64,000 bases of DNA from Bacteroides sp. CAG:927. GTDB taxonomy: Bacteria > Bacteroidota > Bacteroidia > Bacteroidales > Muribaculaceae. The stretch spans positions 134,357-198,356 of the forward strand of contig HF985660.1 of the NCBI GenBank assembly GCA_000431155.1, written 5' to 3'. The translations under genes were made by a program, and so were the position numbers. The notes below the pieces were generated by a model that ran no database searches, was not told the DNA's origin, and worked only from the letters and a program-made list of their open reading frames with translations. Below, piece by piece: positions 7,667 to 15,498 of this stretch; positions within the stretch are counted from its first letter, which is position 1; every line of letters begins with the position of its first letter.

Positions 7667-8218
7667 ATGAAAAAGAAATTTATCTGCACCGTATGCGGTT
7701 ATGTTCACGAAGGTGATTCTGCCCCCGAAAAATGCCCCCAGTGCGGCGTACCTGCAAGCAAGTTCAAAGAACTTGACGAATCTGCTGCCCTGAAATTTGT
7801 CACCGAGCACGAAATCGGCGTGGCTAAAGGCACCGACGAAGAAATGATCAAAGACCTTACAGCTCACTTCAACGGCGAATGTTCCGAAGTTGGCATGTAC
7901 CTCGCCATGAGCCGTCAGGCCGACCGCGAAGGCTATCCCGAAATTGCAGAAGCTTTCAAGCGCTACGCTTGGGAAGAAGCCGAACACGCTGCCAAATTCG
8001 CTGAACTCCTTGGCGAATGTGTTTGGGACACCAAGACCAACCTTGAAAAACGCATGGCTGCCGAAGCTGGTGCTAACGAAGATAAGATGCGTATTGCCCG
8101 CCGCGCCAAAGAGCAGAACCTTGATGCCATCCACGACACCGTTCACGAAATGGCAAAGGACGAAGCTCGCCACGGCAAAGGCTTTGAAGGTCTTTACAAC
8201 CGCTATTTCAAAAAATAA
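7667..8218 (+). CDS. Reverse rubrerythrin (N-terminal rubredoxin, C-terminal diiron domain)
   Basis: This 183-residue protein reduces hydrogen peroxide to water in the cytoplasm of anaerobes. An N-terminal rubredoxin-like domain has Cys7/Cys10 and Cys23/Cys26 (CTVCGY and KCPQCG). A four-helix ferritin-like domain follows, with diiron ligands in NGECSEVGMY, EEAEHAAKFAE and KDEARHGKGFE. The domain order is the reverse of classic rubrerythrin, which has the rubredoxin at the C-terminus. It lies 58 bases after perR and is followed by a strong terminator. Regulation by the neighbouring PerR is inferred from context. Confidence 0.92.
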   Translation: MKKKFICTVCGYVHEGDSAPEKCPQCGVPASKFKELDESAALKFVTEHEIGVAKGTDEEMIKDLTAHFNGECSEVGMYLAMSRQADREGYPEIAEAFKRYAWEEAEHAAKFAELLGECVWDTKTNLEKRMAAEAGANEDKMRIARRAKEQNLDAIHDTVHEMAKDEARHGKGFEGLYNRYFKK

Positions 8219-8240
8219 TTCCTACTTTTGGATTTCTCAG

Positions 8241-8279
8241 AGCAGGGATGCCTCAGATTTGGCATCCCTGCTTGTTTTT
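8241..8279 (+). terminator. Intrinsic terminator after the rubrerythrin gene
   Basis: A perfect 12-bp stem AGCAGGGATGCC (8241-8252) with 8261-8272 and an 8-base loop, followed by TGTTTTTC. The tail also supplies a TTG at the right distance for the next promoter. Confidence 0.9.
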
Positions 8280-8300
8280 CAAACTATTTGATTATATTTG
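8272..8300 (+). promoter_or_regulatory. Promoter of the nitroreductase gene
   Basis: The box TATATTTG at 8293-8300 lies 18 bases after TTG 8272-8274, which is part of the preceding terminator tail. Terminator and promoter overlap. Confidence 0.6.
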
Positions 8301-8338
8301 CGTTAAATCAGTATAATAACTAAATTTCAGTATCCTTT

Positions 8339-9091
8339 ATGAATACAAAATCAGTAGCGGAAACCCTCCTGCAGCGCCGTAGCATCAGGCGATACGAATA
8401 CACTCAGGTAACTGATGAGCAGATGCAGTTTATTTACGACGCCATACGCAACACACCCACAAGCTACAATGCACAGCAATATAGCGTCATTGACATTACC
8501 GACACCGACACCAAGCTTAAGCTTTATGAGCTTACAAACCAAAAGCAAATCAAAACCTGCTCTCATTTCATGGTGTTCTGTGCCGACTTCCAGAAAATCA
8601 GTCAGGCTGCTGCCGCAAAAAAACTTGAAATGCCTGAAATTTACAACACTGCCGACGGTCTTATTCTCGGCACTGTCGATGCTTCTTTAGCCATGATGAG
8701 TGCTCTGACTGCCGCATGCTCTTTGGGTCTTGGAACCTGCTGCATAGGATATGCCCGTACAGCCAATCCCCACGCCATATCCCGGCTCCTCCAGCTTCCG
8801 CCCCACACCTATGTTGTATGCGGTCTTGCCATAGGAGTGCCACGCGAACTGCCCGACCTCAAGCCCAAACAGCCTCAGAGCCTCATCATTCACCGCAACC
8901 ATTACCGCACCGACTCCATGCAATCAGACTTGATGGCCTACGATGCCGAAGTCACTGAATATAATGCCAATCGCGCAGGCACCAAATCCTCCAACGACTG
9001 GACCGACCATATTCTCGGCTACTATCGCGAGGCCCTCAATTACACCATGCTGCAGGCTCTCAATGAGCAAGGCTTTGATCCGAAAAAATAA
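8339..9091 (+). CDS. NfsA-like FMN-dependent nitroreductase
   Basis: This 250-residue protein of the nitroreductase superfamily uses FMN and NAD(P)H to reduce nitro compounds, quinones or related electrophiles. The N-terminus LLQRRSIRRYEYTQVTDEQ holds the FMN-phosphate-binding Arg-Arg-Ser pattern, and TPTSYNAQQYSVI is the second flavin contact. The central DASLAMMSALTAACSLGLGTCCIGY and the later VCGLAIGVPRE are typical of the NfsA/FRP branch, as is the C-terminal extension (YNANRAGTKSSNDWTDHI). It has its own promoter and terminator. Its place next to PerR and rubrerythrin suggests a stress role, but substrates cannot be inferred. Confidence 0.85.
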   Translation: MNTKSVAETLLQRRSIRRYEYTQVTDEQMQFIYDAIRNTPTSYNAQQYSVIDITDTDTKLKLYELTNQKQIKTCSHFMVFCADFQKISQAAAAKKLEMPEIYNTADGLILGTVDASLAMMSALTAACSLGLGTCCIGYARTANPHAISRLLQLPPHTYVVCGLAIGVPRELPDLKPKQPQSLIIHRNHYRTDSMQSDLMAYDAEVTEYNANRAGTKSSNDWTDHILGYYREALNYTMLQALNEQGFDPKK

Positions 9092-9132
9092 TAGCCGCAC
9101 TCACATACATATCCTCCATTATCCACCTCAAC

Positions 9133-9174
9133 GCGGATTGTCCGATACTTTATTTCAGACAATCCGCATTTTTA
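9133..9174 (+). terminator. Intrinsic terminator after the nitroreductase gene
   Basis: A 10-bp stem GCGGATTGTC (9133-9142) with GACAATCCGC (9158-9167) and a 15-base loop, followed by ATTTTTA. Confidence 0.85.
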
Positions 9175-9199
9175 TAGTTACATTTTGAAATTAATTTGC

Positions 9200-9207
9200 T
9201 ATATTTG
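9200..9207 (+). promoter_or_regulatory. -7 promoter box of the two-repeat lipoprotein gene
   Basis: TATATTTG, 31 bases before ATG 9239. It makes the longer frame from 9185 impossible and so decides the start. Confidence 0.6.
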
Positions 9208-9238
9208 CCGTCAATTTATCACTATACTTAATGTCATT

Positions 9239-10318
9239 ATGAAAAATCTTTCACTATTTGCACTGCGTGCAGCAGCTGTTTTGGCCATGACAGCGACCAT
9301 GGTTGCCTGTTCCGACAACGATCCGGAAGAACCCACCACCCCTCCGGGGCAAAACCCGGGTAAAAATCCTCCTGCAGAGTCGTCCCCTATTACTATTGTT
9401 GAAAATCCCACCTATAGTTCCATAGGCGCATATTATGGCGATTACAACGATGCCGGCACCGGAAACTATACCGTGCAGCTCGTCACAAAAAACATGACTT
9501 GGGACGAGGACAACTCTACCTACATTGGCCCGGGTGAAATCATCTACCTTGAATTCAACTCCACCATACCTTCCAACCCCAACCTTGGTGAAATCGTTCC
9601 GGGCATTTACACCATTGCTGAGGAAGACTATTCCCTCAACACTGCCTCCGGCAGTATCACCTTCTACCCTGCTGAAGGCAATGAAGACTGGTCAACAATC
9701 TCATCAGGCCAGATCAGTGTAGCCCACGAAGGAAATGTATATACACTTACCGGTTCTATTGCTCTCAGCAACGGCAATACTGCCGAAATCAACTACACCG
9801 GTACCATAACATTCCTCAACCGTTCCGGCGAAGGCGATATGAGCAACCTTCAATCCGACTTCACAGTCACAGGACTTACAAAAGCCGGTGCCATTAATTT
9901 CGGTCAGGCTTTCTCTGAGGAATCCAACTACTGTGCCATAATGCTGGGCGATGATCAGTTCAATCTTGATGAGAACATCGGATCCGGTTCCTCGCTTAAT
10001 TTCGGTATTAACATTGCTCCCGATGCAACAACCGGCATTCCTTCCGGCACATACACCATTGCTAATTGCCTTGAAACAGAATCTTTCCCCGTAGGTTCTG
10101 CATGGGACGGATACTATTTTGCTGATTATGCCGGTTATTACGGCTGCTGGTATTTCTTTGGTGATTACATCGAATCAGCTCTTATGAGTGGCACACTCGT
10201 TGTAGAGAACCATAACGACGGCACCTATACCCTCACCTTTGACATGGCCGATGCTTACGGACACAAAGTCAAGGGCACCTACACCGGTAAGCTTCTTTAC
10301 GCTTACAGTCCCGAATAA
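9239..10318 (+). CDS. Lipoprotein with two related beta-rich repeats, function unknown
   Basis: This 359-residue protein has a lipoprotein signal with lipobox MVAC. The acidic start after the cysteine (SDNDPEE) matches the surface-export signal described for Bacteroidota lipoproteins. A Pro/Gly linker (TTPPGQNPGKNPP) follows. The rest seems to be two similar modules of about 150 residues. Each has an acidic stretch, a G-I-x-x-G-x-Y-T-I-A turn (GEIVPGIYTIA in the first, GIPSGTYTIA in the second) and a closing strand ending in Y-T-G (INYTGTI and GTYTGKL). I recognise no enzyme motif. It is a single-gene unit with its own promoter and terminator; a binding role is only a guess. Confidence 0.7.
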   Translation: MKNLSLFALRAAAVLAMTATMVACSDNDPEEPTTPPGQNPGKNPPAESSPITIVENPTYSSIGAYYGDYNDAGTGNYTVQLVTKNMTWDEDNSTYIGPGEIIYLEFNSTIPSNPNLGEIVPGIYTIAEEDYSLNTASGSITFYPAEGNEDWSTISSGQISVAHEGNVYTLTGSIALSNGNTAEINYTGTITFLNRSGEGDMSNLQSDFTVTGLTKAGAINFGQAFSEESNYCAIMLGDDQFNLDENIGSGSSLNFGINIAPDATTGIPSGTYTIANCLETESFPVGSAWDGYYFADYAGYYGCWYFFGDYIESALMSGTLVVENHNDGTYTLTFDMADAYGHKVKGTYTGKLLYAYSPE

Positions 10319-10348
10319 ACCGCTCTTACAAATATTCTTGAATTATAC

Positions 10349-10395
10349 GGCAGTGGACATCTCGCAATGCAGATGTCCACTGCCTGCGTTTTATA
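10349..10395 (+). terminator. Intrinsic terminator after the two-repeat lipoprotein gene
   Basis: A perfect 14-bp stem GGCAGTGGACATCT (10349-10362) with 10371-10384 and an 8-base loop, followed by TGCGTTTTATAG. Confidence 0.85.
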
Positions 10396-10655
10396 GCCCG
10401 CACTAATCTGCCATTCCCGCCCTCGAAAAAAAGATTGGATTTGCTGTGACAAGTATTTTTCTGTAATCCTTGGCGATTTTTAGAGCCTCTTTATTTACAA
10501 GCAGGCCGGAGCGAAAAGCTAATACAATTGCCTTACATCTTGATGCAAAAGCAGCAATTAAAATCCAAACAATCCTCAATTTGTATCTAAAAAAGGTGTG
10601 ATATAGCTTAAATTCACTATATTTGCCAAATAATGTCAAGACAAAAATAATTAAT
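10396..10655. other. Left border of the restriction-modification island
   Basis: This AT-rich stretch has no complete gene. On the minus strand about 50 codons (from roughly 10560 down to 10403) stay open and read like real protein (KEALKIAKDYRKIL), but no convincing start or promoter precedes them, so it may be the tail of a gene cut by insertion of the island. Base composition changes here from the G+C-balanced flanks to AT-rich sequence. The XRE promoter box lies at the right end. Confidence 0.35.
10618..10625 (+). promoter_or_regulatory. -7 promoter box of the restriction-modification operon
   Basis: TATATTTG, 30 bases before the XRE ATG at 10656. A longer frame opening at 10623 would begin inside the box and is rejected. 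Confidence 0.55.
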
Positions 10656-10946
10656 ATGCTGTTTACGAAGAAGATTAAAGAGTTACGCATTCAGAACCAA
10701 ATGCCTCAAAGGCAGATTGCTGCTGCTCTTGACATAGACACTGCAACATATTGTAAGATAGAAAAAGGTGAACGCAAAGCCAGGAAAGAGCAAGTTGCAT
10801 TATTGTCGGAGATGTTTCATGTAGAAATGACAGACCTCCTTAAATTATGGCTCGCTGATAAAGTAACAGATATGGTATCTGATGAGCATATTGTTGCATC
10901 AGAAGCTCTTTCAATAGCTGCCGAAAACTTAAAAAGAATAGGTTGA
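10656..10946 (+). CDS. XRE-family helix-turn-helix regulator of the RM operon
   Basis: This 96-residue DNA-binding protein is a single HTH_3 domain: KKIKELRIQNQMPQRQIAAAL, then the recognition region DIDTATYCKIEKGERKAR. A short helical tail follows. Its first-gene position, one base before the methyltransferase start, suggests a controller (C-protein-like) role delaying nuclease expression until DNA is methylated. It is somewhat longer than classic C proteins (about 80 residues). Codon use is AT-rich (AAA, ATA, AGA), like the next three genes and unlike the flanks. Confidence 0.8.
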   Translation: MLFTKKIKELRIQNQMPQRQIAAALDIDTATYCKIEKGERKARKEQVALLSEMFHVEMTDLLKLWLADKVTDMVSDEHIVASEALSIAAENLKRIG

Positions 10947-10947
10947 T

Positions 10948-13515
10948 ATGACAAAGGTAAAATTATACCCTGAATTGAAAATACCCGAAATGCTATTAGC
11001 CGATCGGCGTTCTGTATATGGATTAAGAACATATGTCAGTCTATTCAGTAGTGCTGGGGTTGGTTGTTACGGCTTTAAAGAAGAGGGCTTTTATTGTGTA
11101 GCCACGGTTGAGTTGTTAGAACGTAGATTAAAGATTCAGAGGTTTAATCAGAAATGCGTTTATAACAGCGGATATATTTGTGGTGATATGACTACGCAAG
11201 AGACGAAAGATAAGGTTTTTGCGGAGTTGGCAATGTGGAAAAGAGGACTCAATCTAACAGATTTGGATGTACTGATTGCAACGCCTCCTTGTCAGGGTAT
11301 GTCTGTTGCTAACCATAAGAAGAAAGATGAGTTAAAACGCAACTCGTTGGTTGTAGAGTCTATAAAGATGGCACAGCATATCAAGCCCAAGTTCTTTATA
11401 TTTGAAAATGTTAGAGCCTTTCTAACATCTGTATGTACCGACATTGATGGTCAAGATAAGCCAATTAAAAATGCCATTGAGGCTAACTTGTCAGGAGCTT
11501 ACAATATCCTTTATAAAGTCGTAAACTTCAAGGATTATGGTAATCCGTCAAGTCGGACAAGAACATTGGTTATTGGCGTTCGTAAAGATTTGAAAGAGGT
11601 TACTCCATATGATATTTTTCCAGACAAACAGCCTGAGAGAACCTTAAGACAAATTATTGGGCATTTGCCTGCGCTAAGGAAGATGGGCGAAATTTCTGAA
11701 AATGATATTTATCATAATTTCAGGAAGTACTCACCTCGTATGGAAGCATGGATTGCAGATATTAAAGAAGGACAATCCGCATTTGATAACACAGATATAT
11801 CAAAGATACCGCATAGTGTGAAGAATGGTGTTATAGTGTACAATGCTCGCAAAAATGGCGACAAATATACTCGTCAGTATTGGGATAAGGTAGCACCTTG
11901 CATTCATACTCGTAACGATATTTTGGCAAGTCAAAATACCGTTCACCCTGTAGATAACAGAGTGTTCAGTATCAGAGAGATTATGCTTATGATGTCCGTT
12001 CCTTCATCTTTTAATTGGAGCGACATTACTTTTGATGAGTTAAACAGAATGTCATTGAAAGAGAAAGAAGCATTCTTGAAGAAAGAAGAAATGAATATAC
12101 GCCAAAATTTGGGCGAGGCTGTACCTACTATTATATTCAAGCAAATTGCATCTAAGGTTCGTAGAGCTTTATGCAAGCCCACCTTATCCCAACAAGACAT
12201 AAAGGTTCTGATAGATAAAAGAAATTTGGCTACACATTCTTGCTTAGTGGACTACATTAAGAATAATAACCATTATGGGTTTGCTGAATTATCTAAAATT
12301 GCTGAATTGGCTAATGCGCAAAGAAGGGATAATGCGGCATATTATACAAGGCAGGATATCTGCTACACTATAGTTAAAAGTTTGCCTGACGCAAAGAACT
12401 ACACGGAACTAAACATTTTAGAGCCATCAATTGGTGTAGGTAATTTCCTACCAACCATTATATTAAAGTATTCAAGCGTACAAACTGTTAATATTGATGT
12501 GGTTGATATTGATGCAAACAGTTTAGAAATATTAAGAGAATTGGTTGCAAAGATTGATGTACCCAATAACATTCACATTAATTACATCAATGCAGATTTT
12601 TTGTTACATAACTTCAATAAGAAGTATGATATTGTTGTCGGAAACCCTCCATACAAAAAACTGACAAAAGACAAACAGTTATTGGCAAAATACAAAATCG
12701 GTGCATCCAATAAAGATACCAACAATATATTCTCTTTTTTCATTGAGAAAGCGATGAAAATTGGTAATGTTGTATCTCTGATAGTTCCAAAGAGCCTAAT
12801 AAATGCTCCTGAGTTTAATGTGACGCGGTCACTTATGAAAGAGAAAAATATTTCTCGCATAATTGATTTTGGAGAAAAGGGATTTAAAGGAGTAAAGATT
12901 GAAACGGTTTGTTTTATTCTTCACACCCAAAAGAAGCCTCATAATACTTTTGTTGAGTCTTATATTACTGATGAGGTTAAGTGTCATCCGCAATCATATT
13001 TGACAGACGATAAATTCCCTTATTGGATTATTTATCGTAATGAGGCTTTTGATGAGATCGCAAACAAAATGGAATTTAATGTATTCAAGGCATATAGGGA
13101 TCGGGTTATTACAAAGGCTGTCACAAAGGGGAACGGTAAAATCAGAGTTCTGAAATCTCGGAATATTGGCAACAATGAGATTGTCAATATACCTGATTAT
13201 GATTGTTATATTGATAATATTGAGGGATTGGATGTCGCAAAATATCTTAATCAGGCGAATTGTGTTTTACTTCCTAATCTTACATACAATCCACGTGCTT
13301 GTTTCTTGCCCAAGGGTTGTATTGCTGACGGTTCTGTCGCAATACTTACTTTGGCAAAAGAAGATGACATCGTAACTAATGAGGATTTGGCATTTTACGC
13401 TACTGATAGTTTTACGAAATTTTATGCGATTGCTCGTAATTTAGGCACACGCTCACTTAACATCGATAACAACTCTGTTTTCTTTTTTGGAAAACTTAAA
13501 CAGCAAAGGATATGA
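10948..13515 (+). CDS. Fused C5-cytosine / N6-adenine DNA methyltransferase
   Basis: This 855-residue protein has two complete methyltransferase domains. Residues about 25-410 form a C5 methylase: motif I SLFSSAGVGCYGF (31-43), catalytic PCQ (Cys115 in ATPPCQGMS), motif VI ENV (153-155), motif VIII SRTRT (202-206) and motif X RQNLGEAVP (385-393). Residues about 455-670 form an N6-adenine methylase of the Eco57I/TaqI group: YYTRQ (465-469), motif I LEPSIGVGNF (491-500) and NPPY (566-569). Residues about 690-855 resemble a TaqI-like specificity domain. It would protect host DNA from the nuclease encoded next. Two different methyl marks suggest an asymmetric site, one strand each. The stop overlaps the nuclease ATG (ATGA). 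Confidence 0.88.
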   Translation: MTKVKLYPELKIPEMLLADRRSVYGLRTYVSLFSSAGVGCYGFKEEGFYCVATVELLERRLKIQRFNQKCVYNSGYICGDMTTQETKDKVFAELAMWKRGLNLTDLDVLIATPPCQGMSVANHKKKDELKRNSLVVESIKMAQHIKPKFFIFENVRAFLTSVCTDIDGQDKPIKNAIEANLSGAYNILYKVVNFKDYGNPSSRTRTLVIGVRKDLKEVTPYDIFPDKQPERTLRQIIGHLPALRKMGEISENDIYHNFRKYSPRMEAWIADIKEGQSAFDNTDISKIPHSVKNGVIVYNARKNGDKYTRQYWDKVAPCIHTRNDILASQNTVHPVDNRVFSIREIMLMMSVPSSFNWSDITFDELNRMSLKEKEAFLKKEEMNIRQNLGEAVPTIIFKQIASKVRRALCKPTLSQQDIKVLIDKRNLATHSCLVDYIKNNNHYGFAELSKIAELANAQRRDNAAYYTRQDICYTIVKSLPDAKNYTELNILEPSIGVGNFLPTIILKYSSVQTVNIDVVDIDANSLEILRELVAKIDVPNNIHINYINADFLLHNFNKKYDIVVGNPPYKKLTKDKQLLAKYKIGASNKDTNNIFSFFIEKAMKIGNVVSLIVPKSLINAPEFNVTRSLMKEKNISRIIDFGEKGFKGVKIETVCFILHTQKKPHNTFVESYITDEVKCHPQSYLTDDKFPYWIIYRNEAFDEIANKMEFNVFKAYRDRVITKAVTKGNGKIRVLKSRNIGNNEIVNIPDYDCYIDNIEGLDVAKYLNQANCVLLPNLTYNPRACFLPKGCIADGSVAILTLAKEDDIVTNEDLAFYATDSFTKFYAIARNLGTRSLNIDNNSVFFFGKLKQQRI

Positions 13516-14684
13516 GAAATGCTATCAACGAATATCTTAGTCAATTTGATCTAGATATACGCAAATCGCACGATGCAAGATTTGTGGATCAAAAGTGTAC
13601 TCCCGATATTGTATGCTTTATGGCAGATTGTGTTATGAATATGGTGGCTACAAAACCTGTATTTGTGATTAACGATATATGGAATACACAGTATTTCATT
13701 CAGAACACAAGAGTAATCTTTAATAAGCCGTGGGCCAATGACAAGAAAGCATATAATGAATATAACAAGGTATTGTCTCAGCCCCTTAAACTTTTGGCAT
13801 ATGCTCATATTCTTAATGTTGAAATAATAGATAGCACATTGACATTTTCTGTGGCCAACGAGGATTTATTGGACTACATTTCACGTAAAGACATGAATGC
13901 ATACAACTTCTTATATTGCTATTTTATGAAAGTAATGTCTGATAGTGGCTTTATGAAGTATTTTGAGGAGTATGCAAAAGACAGTATCGATTATCCTGTT
14001 GCAGCAAAAGATGAAATATACGAAAGGTATTACCGTTTAATTAATGGCAATACTCCATCCCATTCACGATTGGATATTCGGCGTATGTTCCACAAAGTAT
14101 TCAATGTGTACGCTGCTGAACATCATTTGCGCGGAAGCAATGGCAAGATTGCCTACTATTCCGACTTGATGTACAACAAGAAAAATTGGCGAGATATGGA
14201 TAAAGATAAGACCATCACACGTCAAGAGGCAATGACACCTGATAAGATTGAAAAGCAAGAGGCTATCAACTCTTATTATGTTCAGAAAGCAATTGCATTG
14301 ATCAGAAAAATTCACACGGTAAGCGAGGTGAATGATAGTTGGAGCAACGGTGAGGCTACACAAGTGCATCATATATTTCCCAAGTCTCAATTTCCACAAA
14401 TTGCACATTATGTTGAGAATTTAATATTACTTACTGCAACACAACATAATACAAAAGCTCATCCGAACAATAAAACCCAACAAGTCAATAAAGATTATCA
14501 ATTGGTCTGCCTATTAGCAAAAGCGGATACCATAGAGAAGTCTTTATTGCGTTTCGGAGAAAAGTACTATCGTAAAGAGTCGTTTGTATATGTCATAAAC
14601 ACTGGATTAACTGCTGAGTTTAGTACAGAATTGTCATTCAACGACATAAAGAAAAAATTGATTCAATTTTATAATGTAGCTTAA
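13512..14684 (+). CDS. HNH-family restriction endonuclease (putative)
   Basis: This 390-residue protein has a C-terminal HNH module: VHHIFPKS (His286/His287), VENLILL with Asn303, and QHNTKAH (His312 and His317). The first 280 residues match nothing I recognise and presumably hold target recognition. It starts within the stop codon of the dual methyltransferase, the usual arrangement for a cognate nuclease. HNH nucleases with separate m5C and m6A methylases are known (MnlI is the described case), which makes a similar type IIS-like system plausible here; that comparison is from memory of the family, not from alignment. AT-rich codon use agrees with transfer as part of the island. Confidence 0.78.
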   Translation: MRNAINEYLSQFDLDIRKSHDARFVDQKCTPDIVCFMADCVMNMVATKPVFVINDIWNTQYFIQNTRVIFNKPWANDKKAYNEYNKVLSQPLKLLAYAHILNVEIIDSTLTFSVANEDLLDYISRKDMNAYNFLYCYFMKVMSDSGFMKYFEEYAKDSIDYPVAAKDEIYERYYRLINGNTPSHSRLDIRRMFHKVFNVYAAEHHLRGSNGKIAYYSDLMYNKKNWRDMDKDKTITRQEAMTPDKIEKQEAINSYYVQKAIALIRKIHTVSEVNDSWSNGEATQVHHIFPKSQFPQIAHYVENLILLTATQHNTKAHPNNKTQQVNKDYQLVCLLAKADTIEKSLLRFGEKYYRKESFVYVINTGLTAEFSTELSFNDIKKKLIQFYNVA

Positions 14685-14685
14685 T

Positions 14686-15057
14686 ATGTATAGACAAACT
14701 TTTGGTTCAACAAAACAAATTCAATTCGCAGATGAACATGAATATTATAGACTGCTAGGCTATTTAGCAAAGTCAGATGGAAGCACCGAGTTAGCATGGG
14801 AGCATAACGAGCAACAAGGTGCATGGGGAAGCGAGGGGCGAATAAAGTTTAGAAGCCCTAAGCCAAATAATATTGGCAAATTGAAACTAACGGCTGGAGT
14901 TGGAAATGTTTTATATCGGGTTAATTGTAATAGTTTTGTAGAAAATTTGTACAGGTACCATCACTATGTAAAAGGTGATAGACAAAACATAACACAGATA
15001 TTAACAACTATACCTCCTCAATTCATTGATGATTTTAACGATGGCTTGAATTTGTAA
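14686..15057 (+). CDS. Small hypothetical protein, last gene of the RM operon
   Basis: This 123-residue soluble protein has no signal peptide or membrane span. It contains HEYYRLLGYLAKSDG, a Trp/Gly-rich middle (WEHNEQQGAWGSEG) and a polar C-terminal half. No family is recognised. It begins one base after the nuclease stop and shares its codon use, so it is very likely translated with the RM genes. It could help recognition, act as a nuclease subunit or modulate activity; nothing in the sequence decides between these. Confidence 0.6.
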   Translation: MYRQTFGSTKQIQFADEHEYYRLLGYLAKSDGSTELAWEHNEQQGAWGSEGRIKFRSPKPNNIGKLKLTAGVGNVLYRVNCNSFVENLYRYHHYVKGDRQNITQILTTIPPQFIDDFNDGLNL

Positions 15058-15424
15058 TATGCCCATATAATGTCCCCGCTTCTGTTACGCTGCAATGCCA
15101 CATCAATCTTGGAATAATTGAAACGATGTCAACTTTAAACCCGTTGAATATTAATAGTTCATAGTGAATACGACGCATTGTACCGCGTTTGCTCACCCAT
15201 GTATCTCAATGGCATTTCCAAATTCTGCCGTTTCAGATTAGTGACACGTGTTAAAATCATTTTTCAGCGAGAAATGATTTGGATCCCCTTTTTCTCCAAC
15301 ATTCAGCTTTACCATGCATTACCTCATTAGATCTATGAACATTGTTTGGCTTCATAAACGCTTTTGTACTAAGCCATTCTGCGCATTTTCACTCTTTTTA
15401 TGCAATATTTCCAGAGTTTTTCTG
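15058..15424. other. Gene-poor right border of the RM island
   Basis: No intact gene is seen. A hairpin AAATCATTT/AAATGATTT (15254-15262 with 15272-15280) may act as a weak terminator on the plus strand. On the minus strand a 33-codon frame lies between about 15279 and 15166 (contains RYMGEQTRYNAS) and may be a relic. The sequence is AT-rich up to the carA promoter. Confidence 0.4.
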
Positions 15425-15432
15425 TAACTTTG
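15425..15432 (+). promoter_or_regulatory. -7 promoter box of the carAB operon
   Basis: TAACTTTG; transcription would start near 15439, giving a 5' leader of about 60 bases before the carA ATG. No attenuator or riboswitch fold was recognised in the leader. Confidence 0.6.
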
Positions 15433-15498
15433 CATGGTTTTCACGATAGAGATCCTGTAAACCGCTAAATACACTTTAAGTACTTACAATTCTATCGT

